Shown: positions 30,454-43,451 of the stretch, piece after piece
Layout: every line of letters begins with the position of its first letter
Numbering within the stretch: the stretch's first letter is position 1
Assembly: GCF_030463535.1 (NCBI RefSeq)
Contig: NC_132892.1
Location: forward strand, 31,164,436-31,228,435
DNA from: Salminus brasiliensis
Taxonomy: Eukaryota > Chordata > Actinopteri > Characiformes > Bryconidae
Length of the DNA stretch: 64,000 nucleotides
Direction of reading: 5' to 3'
Notes under the pieces: generated by a model
What the model was told of the DNA's origin: nothing
The model's input: the letters and a program-made list of their open reading frames with translations, nothing else
The model's database searches: none
Made by a program: the position numbers and the translations under genes

Positions 30454-32657
30454 GTGAGAACCTGCTCTTCTTCTAGACCGGCTCGTGTTGTAGCCTGTTG
30501 TGGGCTGTGTTTTCGGTGGGGCGGAAACGGCGTGCTGACCGCCTCGGTTCTCTGAGAACTCCTCGGTGGAAGCTCTACTGTGTCTTATCGCTGAGAGAAC
30601 GGCTGAACTAGCATTGTAGCCGCGCTCTGCGTTAACGGCAAAGCTTACAGGCGATACCGGGGAGCTAGCACCTCTCTCAGTTACAGCATGTTCACAGTCC
30701 GGGCTGAAACTTAGCCGGGCGTCGTCTTTTCACGACGAATTCAGCGTTTTTAAACGTTAGCTGTCGCAAGAAAATAAAAGAATGAATAAATTACAGCGAC
30801 TCACTCCTTAAAAAATCCCATTTCGACGTTAAATTGATGAGTTTCCAGTCAGAACAGGTGGACATCGTGTCCACAGCCGTTCACACCGCCTCAAAAACCA
30901 GTTTCGGTTAAAAAAAATCCGTTAAGATTTGAAAATCCGTTAAGATTTGAAAAAATCGAACGCGTGCAGTCGGTGCAGGCGCGCGCACGGGTGACGTAGC
31001 AACAACGTGGCCGAGATCAAAGCGGGCAGAAACGGCTCGCTACGCTCTTCACGTTCCCTCGCGCTTTTTGCTTGTTTGTTTTTGAATTTCTTTGGACCAA
31101 AACAAGTCACTTTTCCCGCCGTATCAGAGGGCAGTGATGATTCCAGCACCGCGGACAGCGACCGGCCGGACCGCGCTGCCATACTGTCACCAGTCTGTGA
31201 GCGAGCTTCTGATTTCCTCTCTTATGATTATGATTATTATTAAGGTGAAAAGTGACCGCGCTCGTGACGCCCTTGACCGCGTTCGCACTTTCCTCGCGCT
31301 TAGTTTAATTCTGTAGAATAACTTGTTTGTGGTTTATTTCGTTTACGAGACGTCACGAGACGTCACTAGAAGTAACCTTGAGCGCGCGGTTGTCTCGAGG
31401 CGCCCCGTGAGTGTTGCACCGACTGGTCAGAACAGCTGGGGTGTTTTATACAGTTACAGGGTGGTTTATATAGTGTGTGTGTGTGTGTGTGTGTGTGGTG
31501 TTAGGTTACTGATGTTATTATAATAATAACAGTTTTAAAAATCATAATAGTTATTGTTATTATTGCTGTTATTGTTATTATTGCTGTTGTTGTTATTGTT
31601 ATTATTGCTGTTGTTGTTATTGTTATTATTGCTGTTGTTATTGTTGTTGTTATTATTGTTATTATTGCTTTTGTAATTATTGTTATTGTTGTTGTTATTA
31701 TTGCTGTTGTTATTGTTATTATTGCTGCTGTTATTGTTATTATTGCTGTTGTTATTGTTATTATTGTTGTTGTTATTGTTATTATTATTATTGCTGTTGT
31801 TATTGTAGTACTGACAGAGGTCCCATTTGATCACTGTTTCATTAGAATCTATAGGGGAACCCTTCCCTTTTTGGGTGCTATATAGAACCTTTTAAAGAAC
31901 CCTCGCAGAACCTCTTATTTTAATACAGAATGGTTCTATGTAGTTCTGAAAAAGGGTTCTGTGTAGCCCTCATTAAGGAGTTATTTGATTTATAACAATA
32001 CTTTTGGTGCTATATAGAACCTTTTCTCAAGTTCTCATGGTTCTATACTGGAGAACACCTTATTTTAAAGTGTAGCACCTTTCATGCTACAATCTAAGGA
32101 AAACGTGTTCTATATAAAGGGGTTCTTTAATGTGGAACCAATTTGCTGATATGAAGGATAATGTTTTTTAAAGGTACTTCAAAGAACAATCAACCCTCAT
32201 CATCCCATCACCTCATCCCAAAAGTACTGGATGGAGCTCCTCCATCCATCACTCCAGAGAACACAGTTCCTCCACTGCTCCACAGCTTCTCAATGCTGGG
32301 GGGGTTTATTTATACCCCTCTAGCCCACGCCTGGCCTGGCATTATTAGGCAGCATGGTGCCAATAGGTTCATCATGTTTATCTGCTCCAGATGGTCCTAT
32401 TCTATTGGCAGTACTTCTTCTCTATAGAGACTAGACAAGCTGTGTGTGTGCATTTGCACATCTGTGTCAGCAATGGGTGCAACTTAAAGTAGCTGAATGC
32501 TTTTTTTAAAAGGGGTGTCCACAAACTTTTGGACATATCTATACATTCTCTAACAGTGACATAGGAAGACAGATGGACAGAGTAAAGGTCAGGTCAGATG
32601 GAGCACAGCAGCATTTACACACACTCTTAGAGAAGAGTGGAAATAATGCACAAGAGT

Positions 32658-32693
<36 letters not shown>

Positions 32694-35600
32694 GGAACAC
32701 GGCTCCCTGTTGCATTATCGATCTGCTGTGTTGTGTAGAGGGGTTGGCTGACGGCAGCACTGCTGTGCATCCATTATTAATGAAGCGTTCAGTGTCAACA
32801 GCCCAGAGCGTTTAGTCACGCCACGACGCGGAGGCTCAGTCTGCCCACCCAAATACACCAGAGACGCCCGGGAGACTTACACACACTCCACTGGTCTGAA
32901 ACGTGTGAGTTCATCAGACGTGATGATGAGTTTAATATTGAGACAGCGGCTATACACCGACAGTCCCACCTGAGTACAGCACAGGTTTACACTCACCTAG
33001 AATTGATCCTGGGCAGTGACACAGGCTAATGTGTTAATGAAATGAGGTGCTGTGTGTGTTAGTGTGTGTCATTACATTACACAGTAAAACCCCCAACCTC
33101 AGCTTGTTACCGTGTTACAGGTGACTGAGCACTGCACCTCATTGAATACACACCTCCAGTGTAAATTGTCCAGCTATCTGTGTTCATTATACTCCCTGGT
33201 GTTGATTCAGTACTATAAGTATTCATTCAGCGCTGTGTTCTTGCATTCAGTACTGTACCTGTTCATTCAGTACTGTATGTATTCATCAGTACTGTACCTG
33301 TTCATTTAGTACTGTACCTGTTCATTCAGTACTGTATGTATTCATCAGTACTGTACCTGTTCATTTAGTACTGTACCTGTTCATTTAGTACTGTACCTGT
33401 TCATTCAGTACTGTAGATATTCATTCAGTACTGTACCTGTTCATTTAGTACTGTAGCTGTTCACTCAGTACTATACCTGTTCATTCAGTACTATACCTGT
33501 TCATTCAGTGCTGTAGATATTCATTCAGTACTGTACCTGTTCATTCAATACTATACCTATTCATTCAGTACTATACCTATTCATTCAGTACTATACCTGT
33601 TCATTCAATACTATACCTATTCATTCAGTACTATACCTATTCATTTAGTACTGTAGCTGTTCACTCAGTACTATACCTGTTCATTCAGTACTGTAGATAT
33701 TCATTCAATACTATACCTATTCATTCAGTACTATACCTATTCATTCAGTACTGTAGCTGTTCATTCAGTAGTGTACCTATTCATTCAGTGCTGTAGCTGT
33801 TCATTCAGTAGTGTACCTATTCATTCAGTAGTGTACCTGTTCATTCAGTACTGTAGATACTCATTCAGTACTGTACCTATTCATTCAGTACTATACCTGT
33901 TCATTCAGTACTGTAGATATTCATTCAGTACTGTACCTGTTCATTCAGTACTGTAGATATTCATTCAGTACTGTACCTGTTCATTCAGTACTATACCTGT
34001 TCATTCAGTACTGTAGATATTCATTCAGTACTGTGCCTGTTCATTCAGTACTATACCTGTTCATTCAGTACTGTATGTATTCATCAGTACTGTACCTGTT
34101 CATTTAGTACTGTACCTGTTCATTCAGTACTGTAGATATTCATTCAGTACTGTACCTGTTCATTTAGTACTGTAGCTGTTCACTCAGTACTATACCTGTT
34201 CATTCAGTACTATACCTGTTCATTCAGTGCTGTAGATATTCATTCAGTACTGTACCTGTTCATTCAATACTATACCTATTCATTCAGTACTATACCTATT
34301 CATTCAATACTATACCTATTCATTCAGTACTATACCTATTCATTTAGTACTGTAGCTGTTCACTCAGTACTATACCTGTTCATTCAGTACTGTAGATATT
34401 CATTCAATACTATACCTATTCATTCAGTACTATACCTATTCATTCAGTACTGTAGCTGTTCATTCAGTAGTGTACCTATTCATTCAGTGCTGTAGCTGTT
34501 CATTCAGTAGTGTACCTATTCATTCAGTACTGTATGTCTTCATCAGTACTGTACCTGTTCATTTAGTACTGTATGTATTCATCAGTACTGTACCTGTTCA
34601 TTCAGTACTGTATGTATTCATCAGTACTGTACCTGTTCATTTAGTACTGTACCTGTTCATTCAGTACTATACCTGTTCATTCAGTACTGTATGTATTCAT
34701 CAGTACTGTACCTGTTCATTCAGTACTGTATGTATTCATCAGTACTGTACCTGTTCATTTAGTACTGTACCTGTTCATTCAGTACTGTAGATATTCATTC
34801 AGTACTGTACCTATTCATTCAGTACTGTAGCTGTTCATTCAGTAGTGTACCTATTCATTCAGTGCTGTAGCTGTTCATTCAGTAGTGTACCTATTCATTC
34901 AGTACTATACCTATTCATTTAGTACTGTAGCTGTTCACTCAGTACTATACCTGTTCATTCAGTACTGTAGATATTCATTCAATACTATACCTATTCATTC
35001 AGTACTATACCTATTCATTCAGTGCTGTAACTGTTCATTCAGTAGTGTACCTATTCATTCAGTACTGTAGCTGTTCATTCAGTAGTGTACCTATTCATTC
35101 AGTGCTGTAGCTGTTCATTCAGTAGTATACCTATTCATTCAGTGCTGTAGCTGTTCATTCAGTAGTGTACCTATTCATTTAGTACTGTAGCTGTTCATTC
35201 AGTACTATACCTATTCATTCAGTACTGTACCTGTTCATTCAGTACTATACCTGTTCATTCAGTACTGTATGTCTTCATCAGTACTGTACCTGTTCATTCA
35301 GTACTGTACCTGTTCATTCAGTACTGTAGCTGTTCATTCAGTACTATACCTATTCATTCAGTACTGTACCTGTTCATTCAGTACTGTACCTATTCATTGT
35401 CAGTGAGGGTGAGAGTGCAGAGTGTTCATTCTGACGAGGTTAGGGTGGATGTAGACCAGCTCGATCTGCCAGGCCCGTTCAGCATCAGTGCTACGACTAC
35501 AAGCCGTTCACCAAACACCCATGGAGCTCTGTTGGGTTCCTGCCTCGTTTCCTCACGTTCGGTGTCGCTGCGGTTTAGCAGAACATGATTAATGACCAGG

Positions 35601-37933
35601 TCCAGAGCGGTGGATCCAGGTGCAGCTGCATCAGCTGCAATTCAAGGTTAATGTAACGGAGATCGTGAGACACCTGCTGCTCCAGGGTGTCTTCTGAAAT
35701 CAAGGGTATCAATAGAGAGTTTGTCCCGCTTCACTGCATTAACAGCCCCCTGTCCTTCAGGAAAGACTTTACACTAGATGTTAGGATTTGGTTGCATTCA
35801 GCCACAGTAGAGCATCAGTGAGGTCAGGTCAGGTGCTGATGGTCACTCCACATCCCAACGCTGGGGGGGTTCATATTCCCTAGAGGGGGTTTGTACTCTA
35901 GTCAACACTTGTCATTGGGCAAGGTAAGCGCAAGCTCATGGGCAGCTGCTCCAGAGCATCCTGTTCAGCAGAAGGATCAGTAAGTAAAGGTCACCTCTCA
36001 ATCCCAATCCGGATTTCCTTGATGACACTGTGTATTCATCCTATGTGTGTGTGTGTTACAGTTCCATAACCTGCAGGAGCTGAGACACAGCGCCTCACTG
36101 GCCAATAAAGTGTTCATCCAGCGAGATTATTCAGAGGGAACCGTCTGCAAGTTCCAGACCAAATTCCCCTCCGAACTGGACAGCAGGGTGAGTCAGTGCG
36201 AGTGTGAGAGAGGGAGAGAGAGACTTATTTAATCGTATTATTTAATTATATTATTGATTATTAGTATTTATTGTCCAGTTCCCTTCAACTGTTGTTTAAC
36301 TACCTTTATTGATCACTTATAATCCTGTAATAAACTCAGGTTCCAGCTCCCTGATCAGTCTTAGTTTAGACTTAGTTTATATGATTCTATGATATATAAT
36401 CAATATCTTCATTATTAACATGTTAATGAACTGTGTTGGTCAGTGTATGTGTGTGTGGTTCTGTTCATGGACACAATGGGGGGGGGACATGAAGACAGCT
36501 ACAAAAACACAGTGAGAGAGAGATAGAGAGAACGAGGCAGAGAGACAGTGAAAGTAAGAGAGACAGAGACAGTGTGAGAAAGAGAGGCAGACAGAGAGAG
36601 ACAGTGAAAGTAAGAGAGGCAGACAGAGACAGTGTGAGAAAGAGAGGCAGACAGAGAGAGACAGAGACAGTGTGAGAAAGAGAGGCAGACAGAGAGAGAC
36701 AGTGAAAGTAAGAGAGACAGACAGAGACAGTGTGAGAAAGAGAGGCAGACAGAGAGAGACAGTGAAAGTAAGAGAGACAGACAGAGACAGTGTGAGAAAG
36801 AGAGGCAGACAGAGAGAGACAGTGAAAGTAAGAGAGACAGTGTGAGAAAGAAAGGCAGACAGAGAGAGACAGACAGAGACAGTGTGAGAAAGAGAGGCAG
36901 ACAGACAGAGACAGTGTGAGAAAGAGAGGCAGACAGAGAGAGACAGTGAAAGTAAGAGAGAGAGACAGTGAAAGTAAGAGAGGCAGACAGAGAGAGACAG
37001 TGAAAGTAAGAGAGGCAGACAGAGAGAAACAGTGAAAGTAAGAGAGACAGACAAAGACAGTGTGAGAAAGAGAGGCAGACAGAGAGAGACAGTGAAAGTA
37101 AGAGAGGCAGACAGAGAGAAACAGTGAAAGTAAGAGAGACAGACAAAGACAGTGTGAGAAAGAGAGGCAGACAGAGAGACAGTGAAAGTAAGAGAGGCAG
37201 ACAGTGAAAGTAAGAGAGACAGACAGAGACAGTGTGAGAAAGAGAGGCAGACAGAGAGACAGTGAAAGTAAGAGAGGCAGACAGAGAGAGACAGTGAAAG
37301 TAAGAGAGAGAGACAGTGAAAGTAAGAGAGGCAGACAGAGAGAGACAGTGAAAGTAAGAGAGAGAGACAGTGAAAGTAAGAGAGGCAGACAGAGAGAGAC
37401 AGTGAAAGTAAGAGAGACAGACAGAGACAGTGTGAGAAAGAGAGGCAGACAGAGAGAGACAGAGACAGTGTGAGAAAGAGAGGCAGACAGAGAGAGACAG
37501 TGAAAGTAAGAGAGACAGACAGAGACAGTGTGAGAAAGAGAGGCAGACAGAGAGAGACAGTGAAAGTAAGAGAGAGAGACAGTGTGAGAAAGAGAGGCAG
37601 ACAGAGAGAGACAGTGAAAGTAAGAGAGACAGAGACAGTGTGAGAAAGAGAGGCAGACAGACAGAGACAGTGTAGGAAAGAGAGGCAGACAGAGAGAGAC
37701 AGTGAAAGTAAGAGAGACAGTGTGAGAAAGAGAGGCAGACAGAGAGAGACAGTGAAAGTAAGAGAGAGAGACAGTGAAAGTAAGAGAGATAGTGAAAGAA
37801 CGAGAGGCACCTCCAAAGAGAGACAGTAAGAGAAAGAGAGATAGTGAAAGAACGAGAGGCACCTCCAAAGAGAGACAGTAAGAGAAAGAGACAGAGACAG
37901 ACAGACCGTGGGAGCAAGAGAGGCATATTTAGT

Positions 37934-37974
<41 letters not shown>

Positions 37975-38598
37975 TGTTGAGTAAAATAGATGGGGCTTGT
38001 CAGTCTGTTCTCGGATTGTGCTCAGCTGTATTGGAGGGTTTAGAATTCCCCACAGTGTCAGCAGAGCTGAGCTCTCACACACACTTACACACACACTCAC
38101 ACACACACACACACACACTCACACACTCACACACACTTACACACACACTCACACACACACACACACACACTCACATAGGCATTAAATGAGCTCTGGGGAG
38201 CGGGTATTAAATTATGACTGTTATCTGTAATGAGGCGTTTAAACGTGTTTGAGCACAAAGGGGTACAGTTACGGGGGGGGGGGGTAGAGGCGGGGTATCT
38301 GACTTTGGTTGTCCTCCAAGAGCAGTTGAGCTGCTGGGGAGCAGATCCTCATTACAGTAATTAGACTGTCAGTCATGTTGTCTCAGTGCTGACTGGGTTG
38401 TTTTACTGATTGGTTCAGACCTTAAAACCTCCAGACTTCCAACGTCAGCTGTCCTTCACACTGCCCAGACGCTTCACGCTGAGCGGACCAATAAAAACAG
38501 CCCAAAATTACGCATGGACAAAAGTATTGAGACACCTGTTTGTGGACACGCCTTCTAATGCATGCTTTCAGCCACTTTAATTTGCACCCTTTGCAAAT

Positions 38599-38632
<34 letters not shown>

Positions 38633-39929
38633 CTTGTGTAGCCCCTGTAGAGAAGAAGTACTGCCAATAGAATAGGACTCTCTGGAGCAGATAAACATGA
38701 GCCTACTGGACCATGCTGCCTAACGCCAGGCATGGACTAGAGGGGTATAAAGATCCCCTGTATTGAGAAGCAATGGAGCAGTGGGAGAACTGTTCTCTGG
38801 AATGATGAACGGTGGAGCTTCATCCAGTACTTTTGGGATGACTTGAGGGCTGGATCCAACATCCTGACCTCACTAATGCTGCTTTTGTCACTGAATGCAA
38901 TCAACTCCTCACAGCAATGCTCCTCCAAAATAGTAGAAAGTCTTCTTCCCTGGACAGTAGAGACAGTTACTCCAACAAAAGCAGGAGAAACTCTTTTAAT
39001 ACCATTGATTTCAGAAGAACCACTGAATGAAGCAGGCGTCCCAATACTTTTGTCCATATAGTGTATAACAGTAAAGTCAATAGGGAAGTGAACAGTTTCC
39101 CTTCTTGTATAAATTTACCATTCTGGAGATTCTTCAGAATTCCCTCCTGTTGTGATGCATCCTGATTGGCCGGCTGATCTGATATCTGCTATGTGATTGG
39201 ACAGATTGAGAAGACTCTGTTTGAGGACACGGTGAAGACGTTAAATAACTACTACGCGGAGGCCGAGAAGATTGGAGGCCACTCCTACCTGGAGGGCTGC
39301 CTGGCCTGCATCACCGCCTACCTCATCTTCCTGTGCATGGAGACACGCTACGAAAAGGTAGATGTATAAATTGGCGCATCTCGGAAGAACAGGAGCTGCG
39401 TCTGTGGCCCAGGCGTCTAGACGTCTGCTCCAGCACCAACACCAGAACGTCCTCACCCAGAGAAATGGCTCGGTTTTGCAGCTTTGTTGAAGCAGAAACA
39501 TTGGATTCTCTTGGCTAAATTAGCTCCTAAGCTAACACCTTATCTGATAGTCTCGCAAATACCTGATGCGTCCGCTTCACTGAAACCTCATAACCAAGTT
39601 TAGCAGACGTCTGGACGTCTGATTCAACGCCTTCAACCACAGACACAGCTCCTTTTCTTCTTTGGATGTGGTTAAGGTTACATAGCCTGTTATAATGTTG
39701 GGTTAGCACAGCTAGCTTTTGAAAAGGGGTGTGGCAGAATAAGGTGGATAACATGATTCAGGTGTAAGTGGACTGTAAATGTAAATGTGTGTGTGTGTGT
39801 GTGTGTGTGTGCAGGTCCTGAAGAAGATCTCACGGTATATTCAAGAGCAGAACGAGAAGATTTACGCTCCCAGAGGCCTGCTCATTACTGACCCTATAGA
39901 GCGGGGCATGAGGGTTGTATCCTTTCACT

Positions 39930-39973
<44 letters not shown>

Positions 39974-40878
39974 CTGTACTGTGATTGTCACTGTGCTGCT
40001 CTTCATTAAAGCCATAGTTTGGTCGATCAGCCAGGTTTGTTTGAGGTTTGCTTCTTTAGTTTTGCACTGAAGCTACGAGGCTAATGTAGCTCACAAATAA
40101 CAGAAGCTTATAGCCCCCAATTAGCGCAGTGCTAACTGCATGTCTAAACCATCACACGCTCTCCTCAGACCATGTGCAGGTGTTCAGTAGTCATAGTGGT
40201 TGCTATGGTGTTGCTTGGTGGTTGTTAGGTAGTGGTTATGTTGTTAAGTGGTGGCTAGATGGGTATTATAGTATTGCCAGATGGTTGCTATAGTATTCTT
40301 AGTGGTTGCTAGATGGGTACTATAGTATTTCAAGATGGTTGCTATGGTATTCCTTAGTGGTTGCTAGAGTGTTGCTCGCTACTTGCTTTGATATCCAGGT
40401 GGTTGCTATGGTGTAGCAATGTAGTTGTTAGGTTCATCCTATAGTATCCCAAGTGGTTGCTAACTCATTGCTAAGTTAGCGTTAAGTGTTTGCTATGGTG
40501 TTGCTAGGTGGTTACTAAATGGGTACTACTACAGTATTTCCAGATGGTTGTTATGGTATTTTAGTTGGTTGCTATGGTGTTGCTAGATAGTTGGTAGGTT
40601 GTTGCTATAGAATTCCTAGTGGTTGCTAAATGGTTGCTAGGCGATTGCTATGGTGTTTTTAAGTGGTTGCTATAGTATTTGCTAGGAGGTTGCAAAATGA
40701 GTACTATATTGTTGCATTGGTATTTTAGATGGTTGCTATGATGTTGCTCAGTGGTTGCTAGGATGTTGCTAGCCGGTATCCAAATGTCCTATGGCCGGTC
40801 ACATTCCTGAAGCCGGATTCTTATTAGTGCTTTTATCTACTACTGAAATGTCATTTTAAGTCCCCTATAGGCCTGATG

Positions 40879-40909
<31 letters not shown>

Positions 40910-41027
40910 TGTGTGGGTGTGTATTGCCTTGACTCATGTGTGTCAGATTGAGATCAGTATCTATGAAGACAGAGGCTCCAGTGGGTCCAGCTCAGGCAGC
41001 AGCACCACTAGCAGCAGCGGACGATGA
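30442..41027 (+). CDS. golga7b: golga7b: Golgin A7 family member B, 157 aa
   Basis: Joined CDS: 30442-30453, 36062-36187, 39205-39357, 39815-39916, 40947-41027 (474 nt, all phase-0 introns). The product begins [20 protein letters not shown], which identifies GOLGA7B rather than GOLGA7, followed by the Erf4 domain: [40 protein letters not shown] and [20 protein letters not shown]. Cysteines C78 and C81 correspond to the family's palmitoylation sites. Golga7 proteins are membrane-associated accessory subunits of DHHC palmitoyltransferases; GOLGA7B is reported to work with DHHC5. The Ser/Gly-rich tail ([16 protein letters not shown]) is somewhat shorter than in human (167 aa). Confidence 0.97.
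31540..31810. repeat. TTA/TTG trinucleotide-rich tract in golga7b intron 1
   Basis: ATT, GTT and GCT triplets on the plus strand; read in reverse they give a poly-Asn frame of about 80 codons, which is a repeat by-product. Confidence 0.93.
32216..32548 (+). mobile_element. MITE family A, 5'-truncated copy
   Basis: Starts within the CATCCCAAAAGTACTGGATG block and runs to the right terminus GTGTCCACAAACTTTTGGAC and ATA. In golga7b intron 1. Confidence 0.8.
32658..32690. repeat. (TG)n microsatellite
   Basis: Pure TG run in golga7b intron 1. Confidence 0.95.
33190..35400. repeat. 2.2-kb 20-bp minisatellite in golga7b intron 1
   Basis: About 110 units of TTCATTCAGTACTGTACCTG with variants (GTAGATA, GTAGCTG, CTATACC, shortened ATGTATTCATCAG). 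A block of about 700 bp starting near 33327 is repeated from about 34067 with the same order of unit variants, so there is a higher-order duplication. Confidence 0.94.
35685..35975 (+). mobile_element. MITE family A, highly diverged copy
   Basis: Retains TCTTCTGAAATCAAGGGTAT, TGCATTCAG...GAGGTCAGG, AACGCTGGGGGGGTTCATAT and GCTCCAGAGCATCCTGTTC landmarks in the family A order. Ends are lost. In golga7b intron 1. Confidence 0.55.
36062..36187 (+). CDS. golga7b: golga7b exon 2
   Basis: Residues 5-46, [20 protein letters not shown] through FPSELDSR. Acceptor TTACAG after a short (TG)n, donor GTGAGT. Confidence 0.96.
36515..37900. repeat. GA-rich minisatellite in golga7b intron 2
   Basis: About 1.4 kb of AGACAGTGAAAGTAAGAGAG and GGCAGACAGAGAGAGACAGT modules. 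Three overlapping minus-strand frames above 450 codons (LSLSVCLSF type) are repeat by-products. Confidence 0.94.
37935..38180. repeat. (GA)n followed by (CA)n-rich tract
   Basis: (GA)n at 37939-37970, and CA/CACT-rich repeats at 38077-38175, in golga7b intron 2. Confidence 0.92.
38514..39066 (-). mobile_element. MITE family A, full-length reverse copy with extra left terminus
   Basis: Right end GTCCCAATACTTTTGTCCAT and AT. At the left, CATGGACAAAAGTATTGAGA is followed directly by TGTTTGTGGACACGCC, so a second left-type terminus is joined to the normal right-type terminus. Contains a (CA)n run. In golga7b intron 2, ending about 140 bp before exon 3. Confidence 0.8.
39205..39357 (+). CDS. golga7b: golga7b exon 3 (palmitoylated cysteines)
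   Basis: Residues 47-97, with the Cys pair in [20 protein letters not shown]. Acceptor GGACAG, donor GTAGAT. Confidence 0.96.
39815..39916 (+). CDS. golga7b: golga7b exon 4
   Basis: Residues 98-131, [20 protein letters not shown] and [14 protein letters not shown]. The acceptor is (TG)n directly followed by CAG; donor GTATCC is a weak match and another (TG)n begins 20 bases later. Confidence 0.95.
40190..40800. repeat. Degenerate GTTGCTATGGT repeat in golga7b intron 4
   Basis: TGGTTGCTAGGTGGTTGCTA and TGGTTGCTATGGTATTCCTA type units of about 30 bp, strongly diverged. Preceded at 40025-40190 by a single copy of family E. Confidence 0.8.
40947..41027 (+). CDS. golga7b: golga7b last exon
   Basis: Residues 132-157, [20 protein letters not shown] then TSSSGR and TGA. 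Acceptor GTGTCAG. Confidence 0.95.
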   Translation: MEISIYEDRGSSGSSSGSSTTSSSGR

Positions 41028-43445
41028 TCCACACACTCTCTCTCACACACACACAGTCACACATGCATACAGGCTAGGGCCTGGCTGATATACATATCTT
41101 ATGGAAAATGACCCGGTTGGACCCCAAATTCAATTGTGCTGTAAACAGTGATCGGATATATCAGCCGGGCCCTAATGCACATACCCAGACAGACAGTATC
41201 TCTCCAGGACACACACTTACACACAAACACACACACATATGCCTTTTGCCTTCATGTTCCACCTCTATGAATGGTTTTGACCAAACCATCTGACCACCGC
41301 CATTCACAACGCAAGTCAAAAAACCGGACTGCACCTTCAGACTGCTCAGCGCCAGATTCTCCACAGATCTCACACTCATCAGGACTGGAGTCATCACACG
41401 ATCACAGTATTACAACCGTCCGTCCTGCACACGTAGAGATCTACAGACCACGCGTCAATCACTATAATAACTACAGTGTCTCATAAACCACGTTTACATG
41501 CGTTTACTTCCATCTCACCCTGCACAGGTGAAGAGCAGTAACTATGGCAACAGTGGAACTTCAAGGCATTTTCAGAGTTCTGTGGTTGCCAAGCAACCTG
41601 AAAAAAAAACAGTGCTTTAAACTGGCATGAATGGAAAAGCTGTCACGCTAAACCTTTTCTGGCTGTGACCGAAATAGATCCCTACTCCCTTATTAGTAGC
41701 ACTAATTCAGACTCTTCATCATCATCATCATCATCATCATGGGTCAGCACCGTCCACATTAACATACACCCCTGAATGTCTGAACCGTGTTTAAATCTCC
41801 ACACACACTCGAACTGAATTCTGAAGTAAAGTCGGTAAAGCTTCGAGCCGATCATGGACAAATCTCTGACTGTGATGTTGCTGAGCAACCTAGACCTACT
41901 GTTAATGTAGTACATGGGAGAATATCTGAACTTCATGACATCCAGTGACTCGTAACCATCACTGCTTAAATGAACAAATGCCATCGTCTATATTTTCTTT
42001 TTACTGTCTGTTTCTTAGTAAAAAAAAAAAGACTTGCAATGCATTCTGGTCCGCATTCAGCTCATGTATTGCGCAACACTGTTTACTAGAAATTTCCAGT
42101 GCCGTGTGGGAGATGCCTCAAAAAATGTAGTGCCTCAAAAAACACGCTCGGATTCCACTTTACTGTTCAGACATTTAGAGAAAAATGATATACTGATATA
42201 CTCAGTAGTGCTCTAAAGCGTACATAGGGAGACATTTCAGTCACAGCCCTGTATCCATAATTAAAACATCTACATTGACTTCCATTGAAAGTTCTCCTGT
42301 AAAGTTGCCATTTAGGAAACACATTCTTTTAGTTTGACAGCAAAGATGTCCTTGGACACATGTTAATCCTTTGAAGTCTAAACTGTCAAAAATATTTTAG
42401 GAATTTTAGTGTTTATTTGACCTTCTGACCAACTATTTAAAACTAATAATTATTATCATGATATTGGGTACAACAGGACTTTATTGCTTACAGCAGTTTT
42501 TAATTTATTCCCTAAAACTCTGAGCTTTAAAATGTAACTCAGATACGTTCAAACTTAGAAATCTGTATGTATGTTTCTGGTGCATGCACTGCACAGATAA
42601 TCCAGCAGGGGGTTTTATTTTCTCTTTGTAATTTATTTAATCAAATATGATTTATTTCATTTTATACACTGTTTATACAAATAGGTTTGCCCGTTCAACC
42701 TTGAAAAAAATCTTAATTAAGTTTATTCAACTCAGATAAATATAATAATAATAATAATGGTTCATTCAATGTATTTTTTTAATTGATTAAACCTAGTTTA
42801 ATCGCTTGTTTCCAGATGAACCACGTATTCGAGTGTATATTATTGTTATATATATATTTAAAATAATGCATTATTTAATTATCACACTGATGTTGCAGAG
42901 GTCTCAAGAATGTATTCTCTTAAATATGGTGCATTTGGCTTTAAAGGGTTAAAAATGTAAATTTACAAAAAAAAAAAAGAAAAGCTCTGTTTAATACTTG
43001 AGCTTTGAACCCTTTCTCAGCTTCACTGTTGCCATAGTGATGACTTATTGCCTTTGCAGGGCAGCACTGTATGCTCAATTATGCAACTCCATGTAGTTGT
43101 TTGTTGTTTTCTTTTTGTTGTTGTTGTTGTTGTTGTATGTAGCAGCCTGTAGGGCCTAGACAGAGGAGTCCAGAGGAGAGTCTTCCACAGCAGGTCAGCA
43201 GTTGGCCATGTTTGCACTTTTCCCATTCCGTTCCTTTTGTTAATCCAGTTTGAGAAGGCTGGTGGAGGTACTGTAGCCCGGAGAGAGGTCCTTCTCTCCG
43301 ATTCTGTGATTTTTGTACTGTTTTAGAGATCAGGGCCCAGAATGCCGGCCTGATTAGCGCCTGTAGCGTTCACACAGTGGTGATTAATAGGTGAAGAAAT
43401 GCCAAAATTAGATCAGAATACATTTACCTTAATTTTATTTAAAAT
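41028..43445 (+). other. Probable golga7b 3' UTR and downstream DNA
   Basis: AT-rich, non-repetitive sequence after the stop codon with no supported exon on either strand. ATTAAA hexamers occur at 42260-42265 and 42786-42791; I cannot tell which, if either, is used. Confidence 0.45.
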
Positions 43446-43451
43446 GTGTAT

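Noticed and set aside
31535-31834. Poly-asparagine frame
   Set aside because: Trinucleotide microsatellite in golga7b intron 1, opposite strand, no splice context.
36440-37926. Three overlapping minus-strand frames of 458-475 codons (LSLSVCLSF type)
   Set aside because: All three frames of the same GA-rich minisatellite are open together, the hallmark of a stop-free repeat rather than a gene.
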